This document shows, one piece after another, positions 4,811 through 5,804 of a DNA stretch of 5,804 bases (position 1 is its first letter; each line of letters opens with the position of its first letter). Under the pieces are notes generated by a model. It saw nothing but the letters and a program-made list of their open reading frames with translations. It ran no database searches and was not told the origin of the DNA. The position numbers and the translations under genes are program-made. The stretch comes from Ignavibacteria bacterium (GTDB lineage Bacteria; Bacteroidota; Ignavibacteria; Ignavibacteriales; Melioribacteraceae): NCBI GenBank assembly GCA_003233295.1, contig QILJ01000344.1, forward strand, positions 1 through 5,804, written 5' to 3'.

Positions 4811-5804
4811 CTATTTCTTAAATTTGGACAAAATATCTTTAACCATATCTTTGTGAACCATAAAACTGATCATTTTTAACTTTATATAATCTTGATGATA
4901 AAAGTAATAGCCCTTAGCTTTCCCATTTCTTGAACCTGAGCCGGAATCTTTTATCAGATACCAATCATCTCCGTTTTTTTCCGTATAACCGACAACATGA
5001 ATTCCGTGGTCGTCGGTTGTCGTTCTATTTGCAAATCTGAACTCGCGGGCGTATTCATCAATATAATCCGAAGGGATATCGTATGACGGAATCATTGCTG
5101 CATCATTTGGCGCACTATAACCGGACTCTGAAACATCTCCGCCAAGAGCAATAGAATATCCTTTTCTCACAGACTTTTTAATAATATCCATAAATTCTGT
5201 TAATGGAATATTATAATAGTTCTTACTATGCCACCAGTTATCAGGAACTTCCATTTCAATTTTTGTATAATACGGGTATTTAATAGTTGAAAGGAATTCG
5301 ACATAATCATCCATATTGAGATTTATAACTTCTTTGTAAAATTCTTTCGGTGTATAGGTTTTACCTTTATACTCAAAGGTTTCCGGCGGTGTACCTAAAT
5401 AATGATTTAACATTGCCTTTATTGTACTTAGATTTTCTTCCTCGTTCCATGCGTTCATTTCTTTTACTGATCTCAAATATGAGCTCATCTCTTTGAATAA
5501 TTTTCGGTGATCGTGATTCGGCTGTCCCTTTAATAATCCGTTGTAAACCTCTTCGGGCATAGCTCCGTGCCGCTCCCAATTTAATTTTACTGCTTCACCT
5601 TCAGAACCTTCGGCAAAATATGAGTCTCCGCGCTTTTGAATAAAGCGGCGTGCCTTCTCAACGAACTCCCAATAAGCGGTGTATATCTCGGAAAGTTTGA
5701 TCTTTTCACCGCGTAATCTATATATCTCCGATTCAAAAAATGATGTTGTGGAAAAATCCCAGCATGTACCGGTCATACCTTGAGAAATAGGAGGGTTGTG
5801 CCAG
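4811..5804 (-). CDS. C1-family cysteine aminopeptidase (PepC/bleomycin hydrolase type), N-terminus cut by window edge
   Basis: This is a papain-fold peptidase of the C1 bleomycin hydrolase/aminopeptidase C branch. The reading frame stays open to the window edge, giving 330 visible residues, so the Met at 5776 is internal. The residues just before it include the oxyanion-hole Gln (visible residue 8) and it is followed by GTCWDF with the nucleophile Cys14, so the active-site motif straddles that Met. The middle matches the PepC pattern: LGTPPETF, YTPKEFYKE, DDYVEFLSTIKYPYY, NYYNIPL, and the ALGGDVSE strand. The catalytic His is His266 in DDHGIHVVGY. The third catalytic position, normally Asn in KNSWG, reads KDSGSG: Asp286 replaces Asn and the Trp is gone. 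The protein ends in a Lys-rich tail (LSKFKK). Any signal peptide lies outside the window, so cytoplasmic or exported location is unknown. Confidence 0.88.
   Translation of the reverse strand, partial: WHNPPISQGMTGTCWDFSTTSFFESEIYRLRGEKIKLSEIYTAYWEFVEKARRFIQKRGDSYFAEGSEGEAVKLNWERHGAMPEEVYNGLLKGQPNHDHRKLFKEMSSYLRSVKEMNAWNEEENLSTIKAMLNHYLGTPPETFEYKGKTYTPKEFYKEVINLNMDDYVEFLSTIKYPYYTKIEMEVPDNWWHSKNYYNIPLTEFMDIIKKSVRKGYSIALGGDVSESGYSAPNDAAMIPSYDIPSDYIDEYAREFRFANRTTTDDHGIHVVGYTEKNGDDWYLIKDSGSGSRNGKAKGYYFYHQDYIKLKMISFMVHKDMVKDILSKFKK

Noticed and set aside
5373..5579. Minus-strand frame of 68 residues inside the peptidase gene
   Set aside because: It is a frame-shifted reading of the peptidase coding strand; the Arg/Lys-rich composition and lack of motifs indicate a shadow.
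4811..5776. The peptidase as a complete gene starting at the Met at 5776
   Set aside because: The frame stays open to the window edge, and the codons before this Met encode the conserved oxyanion-hole Gln and a Pro-rich lead-in. The Met is inside the active-site motif, so the true start is outside the window.

Overview
This is a low-GC (roughly one third G+C by eye) stretch of an ordinary bacterial chromosome. Three things suggest the Bacteroidota/Ignavibacteriota group: two promoter-like boxes follow the TTTG / TAnnTTTG pattern, most starts lack a clear Shine-Dalgarno sequence, and bshA occurs beside a bleomycin-hydrolase-type C1 peptidase. The assignment is an inference from gene content and style; no rRNA or other phylogenetic marker is present.

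Layout from left to right. A MarR-family repressor runs off the left edge on the minus strand (1-356). A 209-bp AT-rich divergent spacer holds its promoter and a perfect 7-bp inverted repeat that looks like an autoregulatory operator. rfbC (dTDP-4-dehydrorhamnose 3,5-epimerase, 566-1114, plus strand) starts at a GTG forced by an in-frame upstream stop. The 270-bp spacer 1115-1384 lies between the convergent rfbC and bshA ends and is packed with small hairpins and a repeat-like block. bshA (GlcNAc-malate synthase, first step of bacillithiol synthesis) is on the minus strand at 1385-2515. A 90-bp divergent promoter region separates it from a plus-strand pair: a PfkB-type sugar kinase (2606-3481) overlapping by 17 nt an RmlD-type dTDP-4-dehydrorhamnose reductase (3465-4385). 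A 67-residue putative single-pass membrane protein (4408-4611, minus) converges on it. After a 199-bp AT-rich spacer, a C1-family cysteine aminopeptidase (4811-5804, minus) runs off the right edge. Its catalytic Gln and Cys are both visible just inside the window.

Functionally, rfbC and the rfbD-like gene belong to the dTDP-L-rhamnose route for cell-surface polysaccharide, but they are in separate transcription units and rfbA/rfbB are not here. bshA supplies a low-molecular-weight thiol. The kinase may feed an activated-sugar pathway with its overlapping partner. I see no CRISPR array, tRNA, rRNA, transposase or phage gene. I did not find a convincing new multi-gene system. The points most worth a second look are the Asn-to-Asp change in the peptidase catalytic triad, the MarR operator/promoter arrangement, and the repeat/hairpin cluster, whose sequence reappears at the rfbC translation start.
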